Of a stretch of 64,000 nt of DNA, positions 26,030 to 34,845 are shown in pieces. Source of the stretch: Rhodovulum imhoffii (lineage in GTDB: Bacteria; Pseudomonadota; Alphaproteobacteria; Rhodobacterales; Rhodobacteraceae). The notes beneath the pieces were generated by a model that searched no databases, was not told where the DNA came from, and saw only the letters and a program-made list of their open reading frames with translations. Position 1 is the first letter of the stretch; each line of letters opens with the position of its first letter. The translations under genes and the position numbers were made by a program. The stretch spans positions 62,001 to 126,000 of the forward strand of contig NZ_QAAA01000008.1 in the NCBI RefSeq assembly GCF_003046545.1. Reading direction: 5' to 3'.

Positions 26030-26800
26030 ATGCCTTTCCAGAAAATTCAGGCGGAAAAACTATCGCACGCGGTCGTGCGCCAGGTGGAACTGTTGGTCTT
26101 GCGCGGCATCCTGCGCCCTGGAGAACGCCTGCCGCCGGAACGGGAACTGGCCGAAACACTCGGGGTGTCCCGCCCGTCCCTGCGCGAAGCGATCGCCGAG
26201 TTACAGGCCCGTGGCCTGCTGGAGGCACGCGCGGGGGCAGGAATTTTTGTGGCCGATGTGCTGGGCTCGGCCTTTTCGCCGGCACTCGTGCAGCTTTTCG
26301 CAACCCATGACGAAGCCATATTCGACTACGTCGCCTTTCGCCGTGACATGGAGGCGCTGGCCGCCGAACGGGCTGCGCGCCTTGGCTCAACGACCGATCT
26401 CAAGGTCATCGACGCCGTGTTCCACAAGATGGAAGACGCCCACACCAAACGCGCCCCTGCCGAGGAGGCACGGTTCGATGCGGAATTTCACCTTGCCATC
26501 GTCGAAGCCGCCCACAACGTGGTAATGGTGCATGTGATGCGGTCGATGTATGATCTGCTGCGCGAAGGCGTGTTCTACAACCGCAAGATCATGTTTCGTC
26601 AGCGCACGACCCGTGAAAGCCTGCTCGATCAACATCGCGCAATCAATGACGGGATTCAGTCCCGAAAACCGGACGCAGCCCGCGCCGCTGTGGAGCGGCA
26701 TCTCGATTACGTGAAAGACACTCTGTCCGACCACCTGCTGTCGGAACGCCACGAACGCATTGCCCGCCAGCGGCTGGAACGCCAGCAAAGCCGGCCATGA
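26030..26800 (+). CDS. GntR family regulator, FCD type (GlcC/LldR/PdhR-like)
   Basis: A 256-residue FadR-subfamily regulator. The winged helix-turn-helix is residues 8-75 (PPERELAETLGVSRPSLREAI, GLLEARAGAGIFV), and the C-terminal FCD ligand domain includes an AEFHLAIVEAAHN metal/ligand segment. The ATG with a GGGGGAT site was used; a TTG seven codons upstream falls inside the operator and was not preferred. Relatives sense small carboxylates such as glycolate, lactate or pyruvate. Its own promoter and the glcDEF promoter share a GGT-N11-ACC palindrome over the -10, so control of glcDEF 21 kb away is inferred. Activation or repression by ligand is unknown. Confidence 0.85.
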   Translation: MPFQKIQAEKLSHAVVRQVELLVLRGILRPGERLPPERELAETLGVSRPSLREAIAELQARGLLEARAGAGIFVADVLGSAFSPALVQLFATHDEAIFDYVAFRRDMEALAAERAARLGSTTDLKVIDAVFHKMEDAHTKRAPAEEARFDAEFHLAIVEAAHNVVMVHVMRSMYDLLREGVFYNRKIMFRQRTTRESLLDQHRAINDGIQSRKPDAARAAVERHLDYVKDTLSDHLLSERHERIARQRLERQQSRP

Positions 26801-26826
26801 AAAACCCGGCCCATGGCCGGGTTTTT
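26800..26826. terminator. Bidirectional intrinsic terminator
   Basis: A perfect 12-base stem AAAAACCCGGCC (26800-26811) / GGCCGGGTTTTT (26815-26826) with a 3-base loop. The A-run on one side and T-run on the other make it a classic two-way terminator for the gntR-family gene and the convergent atp operon. Confidence 0.9.
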
Positions 26827-26846
26827 GGATGCACCCGCCTCAAGAA

Positions 26847-27401
26847 TCAGTGCAGCTTGGCGTCGACCTCGGCAATGGCCGTGTCGACCAACTTGTCCGC
26901 GTGCTGCGCGGTCATCTGCCTGGCAATCATGTCCCGCGCGGCGGCGATGGCCACATGAACGGCACGATCCTGCACCTCTTTCACGGCCCCGGCCTTGGCG
27001 GACTCGATCTGGTCGTCAGCGGCGGCAAGGCGGCGCGCAATCGCAACCTCGAGATCCTGCTTGGCCTTTGCCGCAGCGGCCTCAGCCTCGGACTTCGCGG
27101 TCTCGACGATACGTTCGGCCTGCTCCTGCACTTCTTTATGCTTGCGCTCATAAGAGGCCAGCACGGTCTGGGCCTCTTCGCGCAGGGCACGCGCCTCGTC
27201 CAGGTCCGCCTTGATCCCCTCGGCCCGCTTGTCCAGCATGGCCATCAGCTTTCCGGGAACCTTGAGATAAACCAGTACCGCAACGAAGGCGAGGAACGAG
27301 ATCAGCACCACGAAATTGGTGTTGAAAAGCGAGAAGAACGGTCCTGAAGCGGCAAGCGCCGGGCTGGCGACAAGAACGAAAACGAGCGAGAGCTTCTTCA
27401 T
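26847..27401 (-). CDS. atpF: F0 ATP synthase subunit b
   Basis: Subunit b of the F0 sector, part of the peripheral stalk that holds F1 to the membrane. It has 184 residues: one N-terminal hydrophobic stretch (signal-like LSLVFVLVASPALA then LISFLAFVAVLVYLKVPG) and a long Ala/Glu/Lys-rich coiled coil from about residue 55 to 160. It follows the b' gene by a few bases, as usual in alphaproteobacteria with two b-type genes, and is the last gene of the operon before a two-way terminator. Which of the two is called b or b' is assigned by order and by similarity. Confidence 0.93.
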   Translation of the reverse strand: MKKLSLVFVLVASPALAASGPFFSLFNTNFVVLISFLAFVAVLVYLKVPGKLMAMLDKRAEGIKADLDEARALREEAQTVLASYERKHKEVQEQAERIVETAKSEAEAAAAKAKQDLEVAIARRLAAADDQIESAKAGAVKEVQDRAVHVAIAAARDMIARQMTAQHADKLVDTAIAEVDAKLH

Positions 27402-27405
27402 CGTC

Positions 27406-27945
27406 TTACCCTTTCAGCTTCGACTGGACCGCGGCGTCCACGGTCGCGGCATCCGCGCTAAAGCCCATGGCAGCCACAATCTCACGTGCGGTGTCTCGGG
27501 CGACCTCGGTCACGCTTTCCATCGCGCCGGCGCGGATTTCGGCAATTGCCTTCTCGGCCTCGGCGGATCGGGCGGCAATCTCTGCATCGGCCTTTGCGGT
27601 CGCGGCGTCGAGGTCCGCCTGAATTTCGGCGCGGGCTTCCCCGACGATGCGCTGGGCTTCGGCGCGGGCATCGGCCAGCGCCTTTTCATAGGCGCGCTCA
27701 GCCTCCTGGGCGCGGAGCTTCAGCTCTTCGGCGGCGGCAATGTTGTTGGAAATCGTCCCCTGACGCTCGGCCAGAACCGCGCCGATACGCGGCAGCGCAA
27801 TGCGCGACAAAACGAAATAGATCACGACAAGCGTGACGACGAGCCAGAAGATCTGGTTCGGAAAGGTCGCGAAGTCGAGCTGCGGCATGCCAACGGCTTC
27901 GGTGGCGTGCGCGGTGCCTTCGGCGGCGTGCGTTTGTGATGCCAT
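27406..27945 (-). CDS. atpX: F0 ATP synthase subunit b'
   Basis: The second peripheral-stalk subunit, 179 residues. It has an N-terminal extension rich in Ala/Thr, a membrane helix ([22 protein letters not shown]) and a charged coiled coil ([19 protein letters not shown]). The ATG was chosen for its perfect AGGAGG site; an upstream start would add a non-conserved leader. A divergent b/b' pair is typical of photosynthetic and related alphaproteobacteria (also called atpG or atpF2). It sits between atpE and atpF in one operon. Confidence 0.93.
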   Translation of the reverse strand: MASQTHAAEGTAHATEAVGMPQLDFATFPNQIFWLVVTLVVIYFVLSRIALPRIGAVLAERQGTISNNIAAAEELKLRAQEAERAYEKALADARAEAQRIVGEARAEIQADLDAATAKADAEIAARSAEAEKAIAEIRAGAMESVTEVARDTAREIVAAMGFSADAATVDAAVQSKLKG

Positions 27946-28022
27946 GTCGTCCTCCTGGAACCCCGGAATACACCGGGTGGGGCCAGCGGCGCCCACCCGG
28001 CCGTAAGGATCGGATCAGGGGA

Positions 28023-28259
28023 TCAGACGGCGAACATCAGCAGAAGCGCAACGAGGAACGAGAAGATCCCCAGGGCTTCGGCAAACGCGATACCGATGAA
28101 CATGGTCGCGGTCTGCGACGCCGCGGCGGAGGGGTTGCGCAGCGCGCCCGAGATGTAGTTGCCAACGACGTGGCCCACACCAACGGCGGCCCCACCCATG
28201 CCGGTACAGGCCAGACCGGCACCGATGTAAGCACCCATTTGAACGATATCGCCTTCCAT
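28023..28259 (-). CDS. atpE: F0 ATP synthase subunit c
   Basis: The proton-carrying ring subunit, 78 residues, two helices. The polar loop is ALRNPSAA, and the essential ion-binding carboxylate is the Glu in [10 protein letters not shown] of helix 2. The first helix contains [17 protein letters not shown], a glycine-rich pattern for tight ring packing. There is no sodium-site signature, so proton coupling is expected. It lies between atpB and the b' gene. Confidence 0.97.
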   Translation of the reverse strand: MEGDIVQMGAYIGAGLACTGMGGAAVGVGHVVGNYISGALRNPSAAASQTATMFIGIAFAEALGIFSFLVALLLMFAV

Positions 28260-28305
28260 GTCGATGTCTCCTTACGTTGGAAGTGGCAATCAGATTGAAT
28301 TCAGG

Positions 28306-29058
28306 TCAGTGGTGCGGATGCAGCGCATCCCGCAGGTAGACGCAGGTCAGGATCGCGAAGACATAGGCCTGGATGAAGGACACCAGCGTCTCCAGCGCGT
28401 AAACGGCAGTTATGGCCGCGAGCGGGAAAATCGCACCCACGCCCAGCACCCCGGCAAAGCCTGCGAAAACCTTGATCACGGCGTGTCCGGCCATCATGTT
28501 GCCGGCCAGTCGGATGGAGTGGCTGACAGGCCGCACGAAATAGGAAATCACCTCGATGATGGCGAGGATCGGGCGCAGCACCAGCGGGGCGGAACTGATC
28601 CAGAACAGGCTGAGAAAGCCAACCCCGTGCTTGACGATCCCAAGGATCGTCACGGCAAAGAACACCGCCAGCGCCATCGTGGCCGTCACGGCGATATGCG
28701 AGGTGGTGGTGAAACTCATCGGAACCAGGCCAAGGAAGTTGGCAAACAGGATGAACATGAACAGCGTCATGATGTAGGGGAAGTATTTGAGGCCATCCTT
28801 GCCAGCCACGTCTTCCACCATCTTGTAGACGAACCCGTAAGCGAGTTCCGCGACCGACTGCACGCGGGAGGGCACGATCGCCCGGCCGCGGGTGCCGATC
28901 ACCAGCAGAAGAACGACGCACAGCACCGCCAGCGCCATCCACAGGGTCACGTTGGTGGGGGTGTACCAGTGGATCGTGTCGCCGCCGAAGAGGGGTTTCA
29001 CGATGAACTGGTCCATCGGGTGAATTTGCAAACCGCCGGTCGCTTCTTCGCTCGCCAC
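28306..29058 (-). CDS. atpB: F0 ATP synthase subunit a
   Basis: The membrane subunit that forms the proton half-channels, 250 residues with five or six helices. The essential arginine lies in [16 protein letters not shown] of the fourth helix, and the final helices ([22 protein letters not shown]) carry the family's conserved pattern. It is preceded by atpI with a three-base gap and followed by atpE. The genes for F1 are not in this window, as is normal when F0 and F1 operons are separate. Confidence 0.97.
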   Translation of the reverse strand: MASEEATGGLQIHPMDQFIVKPLFGGDTIHWYTPTNVTLWMALAVLCVVLLLVIGTRGRAIVPSRVQSVAELAYGFVYKMVEDVAGKDGLKYFPYIMTLFMFILFANFLGLVPMSFTTTSHIAVTATMALAVFFAVTILGIVKHGVGFLSLFWISSAPLVLRPILAIIEVISYFVRPVSHSIRLAGNMMAGHAVIKVFAGFAGVLGVGAIFPLAAITAVYALETLVSFIQAYVFAILTCVYLRDALHPHH

Positions 29059-29061
29059 GTT

Positions 29062-29394
29062 TCAGTCCCTCGTTTCATCCGCGGCCGCGGCCGCCTGTTG
29101 CGCCTGGGCCTCTTTCGCGGATCGCATCATGACACGCACGCCCGCCGCAAAGCCCAGCAATATGAACAGCACCAGAAACAGAGGCAGGGTCCCCATCCAG
29201 AGATCCAGCGTGTAGCCGATGCCGAAGCCGATCATCAGACCGGCTACAAGCTCTATCACCATCCGCCACGCCAGCTGGGCCTGGGAATAGTGTTCGTCCT
29301 GATGCGCCTTCGCTGCCGCCTGATCCGTCTTTTTGAGGTTCGAAATCCGCCGTTCAAGCCGCGCGAGGCGCTCTTTCTCCGCCGGGTCGATCAT
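29062..29394 (-). CDS. atpI: ATP synthase accessory protein AtpI
   Basis: A 110-residue two-helix membrane protein of the AtpI/ATP-synthase-I family, encoded first in the F0 operon. Helices are seen near residues 44-60 and 66-86 (AGLMIGFGIGYTLDLWMG, FLVLFILLGFAAGVRVMM). AtpI helps assemble the c-ring in some bacteria and may also carry Mg2+. The N-terminus is charged and the C-terminus is an Ala/Gln-rich tail. A clear promoter lies upstream, so it starts the operon. Confidence 0.9.
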   Translation of the reverse strand: MIDPAEKERLARLERRISNLKKTDQAAAKAHQDEHYSQAQLAWRMVIELVAGLMIGFGIGYTLDLWMGTLPLFLVLFILLGFAAGVRVMMRSAKEAQAQQAAAAADETRD

Positions 29395-29423
29395 TCAGGA
29401 AGGTCCTCAGAACAGTCGCCGCG

Positions 29424-29452
29424 AAGGTAGAAATACCCGCGCCCCGAGTCAA
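29424..29452 (-). promoter_or_regulatory. Sigma-70-type promoter of the atp operon
   Basis: On the minus strand TTGACT (29447-29452) and TACCTT (29424-29429) are 17 bases apart, placing the transcript start about 20 bases before the atpI ATG. Five of six -35 bases match the consensus; the -10 match is weaker. Just upstream lies an imperfect palindrome, ACAAC-AC-GTTGT (29469-29480). Confidence 0.6.
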
Positions 29453-29542
29453 GCTGGCTCTTTGCTGTACAACACGTTGTTTATAAAAGAAATTTAAAAT
29501 TCATGCCGCCTGTGGCACCGCCACCCGCGCGTCTTTTCATAT

Positions 29543-29558
29543 TCAACCGGACGGTTGA
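29543..29558. promoter_or_regulatory. Inverted repeat upstream of ArsR-family gene
   Basis: TCAACCG (29543-29549) and CGGTTGA (29552-29558) form a perfect 7-base inverted repeat with a 2-base centre, 32 bases before the regulator's ATG. ArsR-family proteins bind short palindromes like this, so it is probably its own operator. Confidence 0.55.
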
Positions 29559-29590
29559 CGATTGCGCCGTCGTGCCGCAAAGCTGCCGCC

Positions 29591-29923
29591 ATGGAAAGCC
29601 CCCTTGATACCGTCTTTGCCGCGCTGGCCGACCCGACCCGCCGGACGATCCTTGCCATGCTGCTGGAAGACGACATGGCCGTGACCGATGTGGCCGATCC
29701 TTTCGAGATTTCCCTGGCCGCGGTGTCCAAGCACCTGGCAATCCTCACCCGCGCGGGGTTGATCAGCCAGGAAAAGCGCGGGCGGGTAAAGTGGTGCAAG
29801 CTGGAACCCGACTCCCTGCGCGAGGCCTCGGTCTGGATGCAGGGCTTTGGCCAGTTCGAGCCGGTCAACCTTGACGCCTTTGAGAGGTTCCTGGAGGCCG
29901 AACTCCGCGAGGACGAGACCTAA
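29591..29923 (+). CDS. ArsR family helix-turn-helix regulator
   Basis: A 110-residue ArsR-type repressor. The winged helix-turn-helix reads ALADPTRRTILAMLL, VTDVADPFEISLAAVSKHLAILTRAGLI and EKRGRVKWCKLEPDSLREA. The CxC metal motif of true arsenic/cadmium sensors is absent, so a metal ligand is not evident. This subgroup is usually paired with an SRPBCC/AHSA1 protein, but no such gene is present here. It converges, with a four-base overlap, on the DMT permease gene. Confidence 0.87.
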   Translation: MESPLDTVFAALADPTRRTILAMLLEDDMAVTDVADPFEISLAAVSKHLAILTRAGLISQEKRGRVKWCKLEPDSLREASVWMQGFGQFEPVNLDAFERFLEAELREDET

Positions 29924-30807
29924 CCCTCGTTCTTCAGCAGCATCAGAAGCGCCACAACCGTCAGCGCCACCCCCACCAGCGCCAGCCCCGGCGGGGCGCC
30001 GTGGCCCAGCGCCAGTTCCCACCCGATAACCCAGCTTGGCGTCAGGTAGGTATAGGCCATCACCTTGGCCGAGGGCAGCCGCAGCGCCGCGTATTGCAGA
30101 AGCACGAAGGTCAGCGCGCTGGTGAACAGCGCCAGGTACAGCGTCACCGCCCAGACCAGTGGCGGCAGATGCGCCCAGTCGGTGGCCAGAATCGCGGGCA
30201 GGCCATAAAGCGTCAACATGATCAGGGCGGCCATCATCATCCCGAAGGTGAACACCAGCGCGGGCTCACCCCGGTTCAGCTTGCGCACCAGGGCCGGGTA
30301 GGCCGCATGAGCAAGACAGCCGATGAAATAGACGGCCTCCCCGCGCCCCAGGTCGAACGCCGCCAGGGCTGCCGGGTCACCGCGAAAAATCACCCACAAC
30401 GCCCCGCCCCCGCCGATGCCCAGCGCCAGCGCCATGCGTGCCGTGGTCACCTGTCGCAGCAGCAGCCAGCCGAATCCCGCCGCCATGACCGGCGTCAGGG
30501 TGAAAATGGCCGCGGCAGAAACCGGCAGCGCGGTCTTGAGCCCCTCGAACATCAGTACGAAGTAAGCCCCGAAAATACCGCCGAGGATGAAAAACCGCCA
30601 CGGAGCGCGGAACTGGCGCGCGTGCAGCCCCGGCCCCAGCGCCGCCGCCGCGCCGATCACCACCCCCGCGATCGCAAAGCGCACGACGGTCAGCGCGACC
30701 GGGTCGATCCGGTTTGCGATCAGGCTTCCGAAGCTGAACGATCCGGCCACGAGGGCCGAAAATGTCAGCATCGCAAGGTGCCCCCCTGCGGTGCGGCTCA
30801 GGGCCAT
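29920..30807 (-). CDS. DMT-superfamily (EamA) permease
   Basis: A 295-residue permease with ten predicted helices in two EamA repeats (for example FSALVAGSFSFGSLIANRI, FAIAGVVIGAAAALG, FFILGGIFGAYFVLMF in the first half and LYGLPAILATDWAHLPPL in the second). EamA members usually export metabolites or amino acids, and the substrate here is unknown. The chosen start overlaps the stop of the LysR gene by ten bases, so the two are translated together and the regulator may control this transporter. Confidence 0.87.
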   Translation of the reverse strand: MALSRTAGGHLAMLTFSALVAGSFSFGSLIANRIDPVALTVVRFAIAGVVIGAAAALGPGLHARQFRAPWRFFILGGIFGAYFVLMFEGLKTALPVSAAAIFTLTPVMAAGFGWLLLRQVTTARMALALGIGGGGALWVIFRGDPAALAAFDLGRGEAVYFIGCLAHAAYPALVRKLNRGEPALVFTFGMMMAALIMLTLYGLPAILATDWAHLPPLVWAVTLYLALFTSALTFVLLQYAALRLPSAKVMAYTYLTPSWVIGWELALGHGAPPGLALVGVALTVVALLMLLKNEG

Positions 30808-31673
30808 GTCCTGGCGGCTTCCTTGAGGCGTGTGGTAAAACCATGAACCTTGGCCGTGCGGTGCAGGTCCACATGGGTAACGAGCCACAGCGACACGTCC
30901 CATTCCTTTTGCGGCGGGAGAACCTGCACGAGATCCGGGTCGTCCCGGGCCAGCCACAACGGCACGAAGCCCAGCCCGGCCCCTGCCTGGATCGCCTCGA
31001 TCGTGCTGCGGATACTGCTGGCCCGGAACACGAGGCTCTCCGCAGGCTGGGTATCGCGCAGCCAGCGGAAAAACGGCGCGCGGTGCGCATCGTCCGTGGG
31101 CCCGACAAAACTGTGGCCCGTCAGATCCCCTTGTGGCATTCCATGTGCGCGCAGATAGCTGCGGTGGGCGTAAAGCCCGCTGCGCTGGACATAGAGCTTC
31201 TGCACGATGTTGTCCGGTTCGTCCGGCTCCCCCCCGGCCCGCACCGCGACATGGGCCTCGCCATATTCCAGTCGCAGCACCCGCTGATCCGCCAGAAGGC
31301 GCACGGACAGTTCCGGGTGTTCGGCCCGAAACGCCGTCAGCACCGGCATGAGCAGCGGCGCAAGAGGATCGACCGTCGTTACCGCCAGTTCCCCCGTCAC
31401 CGCCGCACCCTTGCCACGCATGCGCCCCACCAACTGATCGAACTGATCGGCCGTGACCTGCGCCACCTTCAGCAGATCCTGCCCGGCCTCGGTCGGGGTG
31501 TAGCCGCGGGCATGGCGCTGAAACAGTTTTACGCCAAGCCGTTCCTCCAGGGAGTCGACATGGCGGATGACGGTGGCATGATGCACGCCCATCTCTGCCG
31601 CCGCGCCGCTGACGGTCCCAATCCGTGCCACCTGATAGGCGGTACGGATTTCATCCCAGTTGTCCAGGCCCAT
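30798..31673 (-). CDS. LysR-type transcriptional regulator
   Basis: A 291-residue LysR-family protein. The helix-turn-helix is near residues 5-60 (YQVARIGTVSGAAAEMGVHHATVIRHVDSLEERLGVKLFQR), slightly unusual in having HHATVIRHV where SxxAVSRxI is common. The effector domain follows. The start used is the ATG before GLDNWDEI; a further ATG eight codons upstream is possible. It shares an operon with the EamA permease and is divergent from ffh. Confidence 0.88.
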   Translation of the reverse strand: MGLDNWDEIRTAYQVARIGTVSGAAAEMGVHHATVIRHVDSLEERLGVKLFQRHARGYTPTEAGQDLLKVAQVTADQFDQLVGRMRGKGAAVTGELAVTTVDPLAPLLMPVLTAFRAEHPELSVRLLADQRVLRLEYGEAHVAVRAGGEPDEPDNIVQKLYVQRSGLYAHRSYLRAHGMPQGDLTGHSFVGPTDDAHRAPFFRWLRDTQPAESLVFRASSIRSTIEAIQAGAGLGFVPLWLARDDPDLVQVLPPQKEWDVSLWLVTHVDLHRTAKVHGFTTRLKEAARTWP

Positions 31674-31940
31674 GCGGTTTCGCTTTCCTTGCCCCAAGGG
31701 TGACTTTTGCCAAGTGCCACGGGCCGGTGCAAGCCTGTTGACTCAGATCGGGAAACATGGCTTAAGCAGCGCGATATCCGGAAAGGCACAGACCTTCCGG
31801 TCCTGTCCTGTACAGGATCGCCACCCGTCAGCGAGGTTTCGCCCGCGGGTGCCATACGCGTTTGGCAGATTGCCGCGCTGACAGATCGCCCGCCCCGCCC
31901 GACACTGGGGCAACGCTAACGGCACGAAGGAGGCCAGGCC
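31674..31940. promoter_or_regulatory. Divergent region between LysR and ffh genes
   Basis: A 267-base gap. A TTGACT hexamer on the plus strand (31738-31743) has a weak CTTAAG (31761-31766) at 17-base spacing and could serve ffh, whose ATG is preceded by AAGGAGG. No other clear structure was seen. Confidence 0.35.
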
Positions 31941-33407
31941 ATGTTCGAAAGTCTTTCCGACCGCCTCTCCGGCGTTTTCGACCGGCTGACCAAGCAGGGC
32001 GCCCTGTCAGAGGATGACGTGAAAACTGCCCTGCGCGAGGTGCGCGTGGCCCTTCTGGAGGCGGACGTTTCCCTGCCCGTGGCACGGGAATTCGTAAGCG
32101 CGGTGCAGGAGAAGGCCACCGGGCAGGCGGTGACGAAATCCGTCACCCCCGGCCAGCAGGTGGTAAAAATCGTCCATGACGAACTGGTCAAGGTTCTCAC
32201 CGGCGAGGGTGAGCCGGGCGCGCTGAAGGTGGACAACCCGCCCGCCCCCATTCTGATGGTCGGGCTTCAGGGGGGTGGCAAGACGACCACCACCGCCAAG
32301 CTGGCCCTGCGCCTGAAAGAGGTCAACGGCAAGCGGGTGCTGATGGCCTCGCTCGACGTGAACCGCCCCGCTGCGATGGAACAACTGGCAATCCTTGGCC
32401 GCCAGATCGAAGTCGATACCCTGCCGATCGTCCCCGGCCAGAACCCCGTTGAGATTGCCAGGCGCGCCAAACAGCAGGCGACCATGGGCGGTTACGATGT
32501 CTACATGCTGGACACTGCCGGACGCCTGTCCATCGACGACGCGCTGATGGCCGAGGTCGAGGCCGTGCGCGACGTCACCGCGCCGCGCGAAACGCTTCTG
32601 GTGGTGGATGGGCTGACCGGCCAGGACGCCGTTCACACCGCCGAGAATTTCGATGCCCGGATCGGCATCAGCGGCGTGATCCTGACCCGGATGGACGGCG
32701 ACGGGCGCGGCGGGGCGGCCTTGTCGATGCGCAAGGTCACCGGCAAGCCGATCAAGTATGTGGGTCTTGGCGAAAAACTCGACGCGATCGAAGAGTTCCA
32801 CCCCGAGCGCATCGCCGGACGCATCCTTGGCATGGGCGACATCGTCAGCCTGGTGGAAAAGGCCCAGGCCACGCTGGAGGCCGAGCAGGCCGAGCGCATG
32901 ATGAAGCGTTTCCAGAAGGGCCAGTTCAACATGAACGACCTCAAATCCCAGCTTGAACAGATGCTCAAGATGGGCGGTATGGAAGGCATCATGGGCATGA
33001 TGCCCGGCATGGGCAAGATGGCCAGGCAGATGGAACAGGCCGGCTTCGACGATTCGGTCCTGCGCCGCCAGATCGCGCTGATCAACTCCATGACCCGGCG
33101 CGAGCGCGCCAACCCGCAGATCCTACAGGCAAGCCGCAAAAAACGGATCGCCAAGGGCGCCGGGCTGGACGTGAGCGAACTGAACAAATTGCTTAAAATG
33201 CAGCGGCAAATGTCGGACATGATGAAGAAGCTCGGCAAGAAAGGCGGCCGTGCCATGCTGAAGAAGGCGATGGGCGGGATGCTCGGCAAGAGCGGGATGC
33301 CCGACATGGACCCCAGGGCGATGGAAGACGCCGCGCGCAAGATGGGCGGCATGCCCGGACTGGGCGGGGGGCTGCCGCCGCTCAGCGGGCTGGACAGGAA
33401 AAAATGA
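31941..33407 (+). CDS. ffh: Signal recognition particle GTPase Ffh
   Basis: A 488-residue SRP54 homologue that binds signal sequences and, with FtsY, delivers ribosomes to the translocon. The N domain begins SLSDRLSGVFDRLTKQG. The G domain has GLQGGGKTTTTAKLAL (P-loop), MLDTAGR and LTRMDGDGRGG, the last with Arg in place of the usual Lys of TKxD. The M domain is methionine-rich (GGMEGIMGMMPGMGKMARQM). It begins a plus-strand run of tightly packed genes and overlaps the first GNAT gene by four bases. Confidence 0.97.
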   Translation: MFESLSDRLSGVFDRLTKQGALSEDDVKTALREVRVALLEADVSLPVAREFVSAVQEKATGQAVTKSVTPGQQVVKIVHDELVKVLTGEGEPGALKVDNPPAPILMVGLQGGGKTTTTAKLALRLKEVNGKRVLMASLDVNRPAAMEQLAILGRQIEVDTLPIVPGQNPVEIARRAKQQATMGGYDVYMLDTAGRLSIDDALMAEVEAVRDVTAPRETLLVVDGLTGQDAVHTAENFDARIGISGVILTRMDGDGRGGAALSMRKVTGKPIKYVGLGEKLDAIEEFHPERIAGRILGMGDIVSLVEKAQATLEAEQAERMMKRFQKGQFNMNDLKSQLEQMLKMGGMEGIMGMMPGMGKMARQMEQAGFDDSVLRRQIALINSMTRRERANPQILQASRKKRIAKGAGLDVSELNKLLKMQRQMSDMMKKLGKKGGRAMLKKAMGGMLGKSGMPDMDPRAMEDAARKMGGMPGLGGGLPPLSGLDRKK

Positions 33408-33934
33408 CCCTGCACCGCGCCCTTCCCATTCCCACCCTTCGGACCGCACGGCTGACCCTGCGCGTACCCGGACCGCGTGACGTCACCGCCATGGCACGGT
33501 TTTACGCGTCGGCGCGGTCGTCCTTCGTGGGCGGCCCGAAGGACCCCGAGGGGGCGTGGCGCCAACTGGCCACCGAAATCGGTCACTGGACGCTGCGCGG
33601 CTATGGCCGGTGGATGGTCGACCTTGCCGACACCGCGCAAACCTGCGGAATCGTCGGCCTGTGGAACCCCGAAGGCTGGCCGGAACCGGAGATCGGCTGG
33701 GATTTGTTCGACGGGTTCGAGGGGCACGGCTACGCGACCGAAGCCGCCCTTGCCACACGCGATTACGCCTACGGCACGCTGGGCTGGTCTACGGTGATCT
33801 CGCTGGTAAATCCGCAAAACACCGCCTCGGCGCGCGTCTGCGCGCGCATGGGCGCGGTCAGGGAAGGGCAGGTCAGCAGGCCCCATCTCGGCACGCTGGA
33901 CGTCTACCGCCATCCCGCACCGGGGGGCGCCTGA
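33404..33934 (+). CDS. GNAT family N-acetyltransferase (RimJ/RimL-like), copy 1
   Basis: A 176-residue GNAT of the type that acetylates protein N-termini or small amines. It has IPTLRTARLTLRVPGPRD at the start and the acetyl-CoA segment DGFEGHGYATEAALATRDYAYGTLGW, then NPQNTASARVCARMGAV. It overlaps ffh by four bases and the second GNAT by one base. The substrate is unknown; placement among translation genes makes a ribosomal protein plausible. Confidence 0.85.
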   Translation: MTLHRALPIPTLRTARLTLRVPGPRDVTAMARFYASARSSFVGGPKDPEGAWRQLATEIGHWTLRGYGRWMVDLADTAQTCGIVGLWNPEGWPEPEIGWDLFDGFEGHGYATEAALATRDYAYGTLGWSTVISLVNPQNTASARVCARMGAVREGQVSRPHLGTLDVYRHPAPGGA

Positions 33935-34524
33935 TGTCCATCCCCACCCTGGAAACCGCCCGCCTGATCCTGCGCGCGCCCGCACCGCGGGACTACCCCG
34001 GATTCGAGGCCACCTTCACCTCCTATCGGGCGCGCTTCATGGGGGGACCGCTGAGCGAATACGAGAGCTGGATGCTCTACGCCGCCGAGATCGGCCACTG
34101 GAAGATCCATGGTTTCGGCATGTGGGTGATCGCCGACCGCACCAGCGGCGAAAGCTGCGGTATGGCCGGGGGCTGGTTTCCAAAAGGCTGGCCCGAGCGC
34201 GAGATCGCCTGGATGATCTGGCCCGGCGCCGAAGGGCGCGGCATCGCACTGGAAGCCACCCACGCTGCCCGCGCGTGGCTCTATGACCGGATGGGCTGGG
34301 ACACGGCGGTGACCTATCTCGACCCGAAGAATATCCGCTCGGTCCAGTTGGCCGAACGGCTGGGAGCCCGCCCGGACCCGGATGCGCCCACCGTGGACAG
34401 CCACGACATCGTCTACCGCCATCCCGGCCCCGCGGCCCTGCGCGGCAGCCAGCTTGCCGATGGGATCGCGATGGAGAACAGCACTGCAAAGGCTCTTTTC
34501 GGAACGGGAGGCCGGATTGACTGA
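33934..34524 (+). CDS. GNAT family N-acetyltransferase, copy 2
   Basis: A 196-residue GNAT, clearly related to the gene before it: IPTLETARLILRAPAPRD, then AEGRGIALEATHAARAWLYDRMGWD and NIRSVQLAERLGARPD, and both end their domain in YRHP. It starts at a TGATG junction with the first copy. This looks like a tandem duplication with divergence; the second copy has a longer C-terminal tail and a different acetyl-CoA loop (GRGIA). Function is unknown. Confidence 0.85.
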   Translation: MSIPTLETARLILRAPAPRDYPGFEATFTSYRARFMGGPLSEYESWMLYAAEIGHWKIHGFGMWVIADRTSGESCGMAGGWFPKGWPEREIAWMIWPGAEGRGIALEATHAARAWLYDRMGWDTAVTYLDPKNIRSVQLAERLGARPDPDAPTVDSHDIVYRHPGPAALRGSQLADGIAMENSTAKALFGTGGRID

Positions 34525-34810
34525 CGCCGCACGCGCCGCAGAAATTCTGAAGGAACATCGCGACAGCATCGACCGGCTGGACGCGATCCTTGTCTATACG
34601 CTGGGGGAACGCTTCAAGCACACCCAGGCGGTGGGCAAGCTGAAGGCGGAGCACGACCTTCCGCCCTCTGATCCGGAACGGGAAGCCCGCCAGATCGCCC
34701 GGCTGGAAGATCTGGCCCGGCGGGCCGACCTCGACCCGGAATTCGCCCGGAAATTCCTGAGCTTCATCATACAGGAAGTGATCCGGCATCACATCGAACA
34801 TCAAAGATAG
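34517..34810 (+). CDS. Chorismate mutase (AroQ class)
   Basis: A 97-residue AroQ-type chorismate mutase that converts chorismate to prephenate in Phe/Tyr synthesis. Conserved features are [31 protein letters not shown] and the C-terminal [17 protein letters not shown]. It starts at TTG, eight bases inside the end of the second GNAT gene, with a GGGAGG ribosome binding site at the right distance; no ATG with a site is available. It immediately precedes rpsP. Confidence 0.88.
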   Translation: MTDAARAAEILKEHRDSIDRLDAILVYTLGERFKHTQAVGKLKAEHDLPPSDPEREARQIARLEDLARRADLDPEFARKFLSFIIQEVIRHHIEHQR

Positions 34811-34845
34811 GCAAACCGCCGAACCCAAACCCAAGGAGAGAACCA

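Noticed and set aside
34382-34516. ATG start for chorismate mutase inside the second GNAT gene
   Set aside because: The extra residues are Arg/Ser/Pro-rich shadow sequence; the TTG at 34517 has a GGGAGG site and gives the normal family length.
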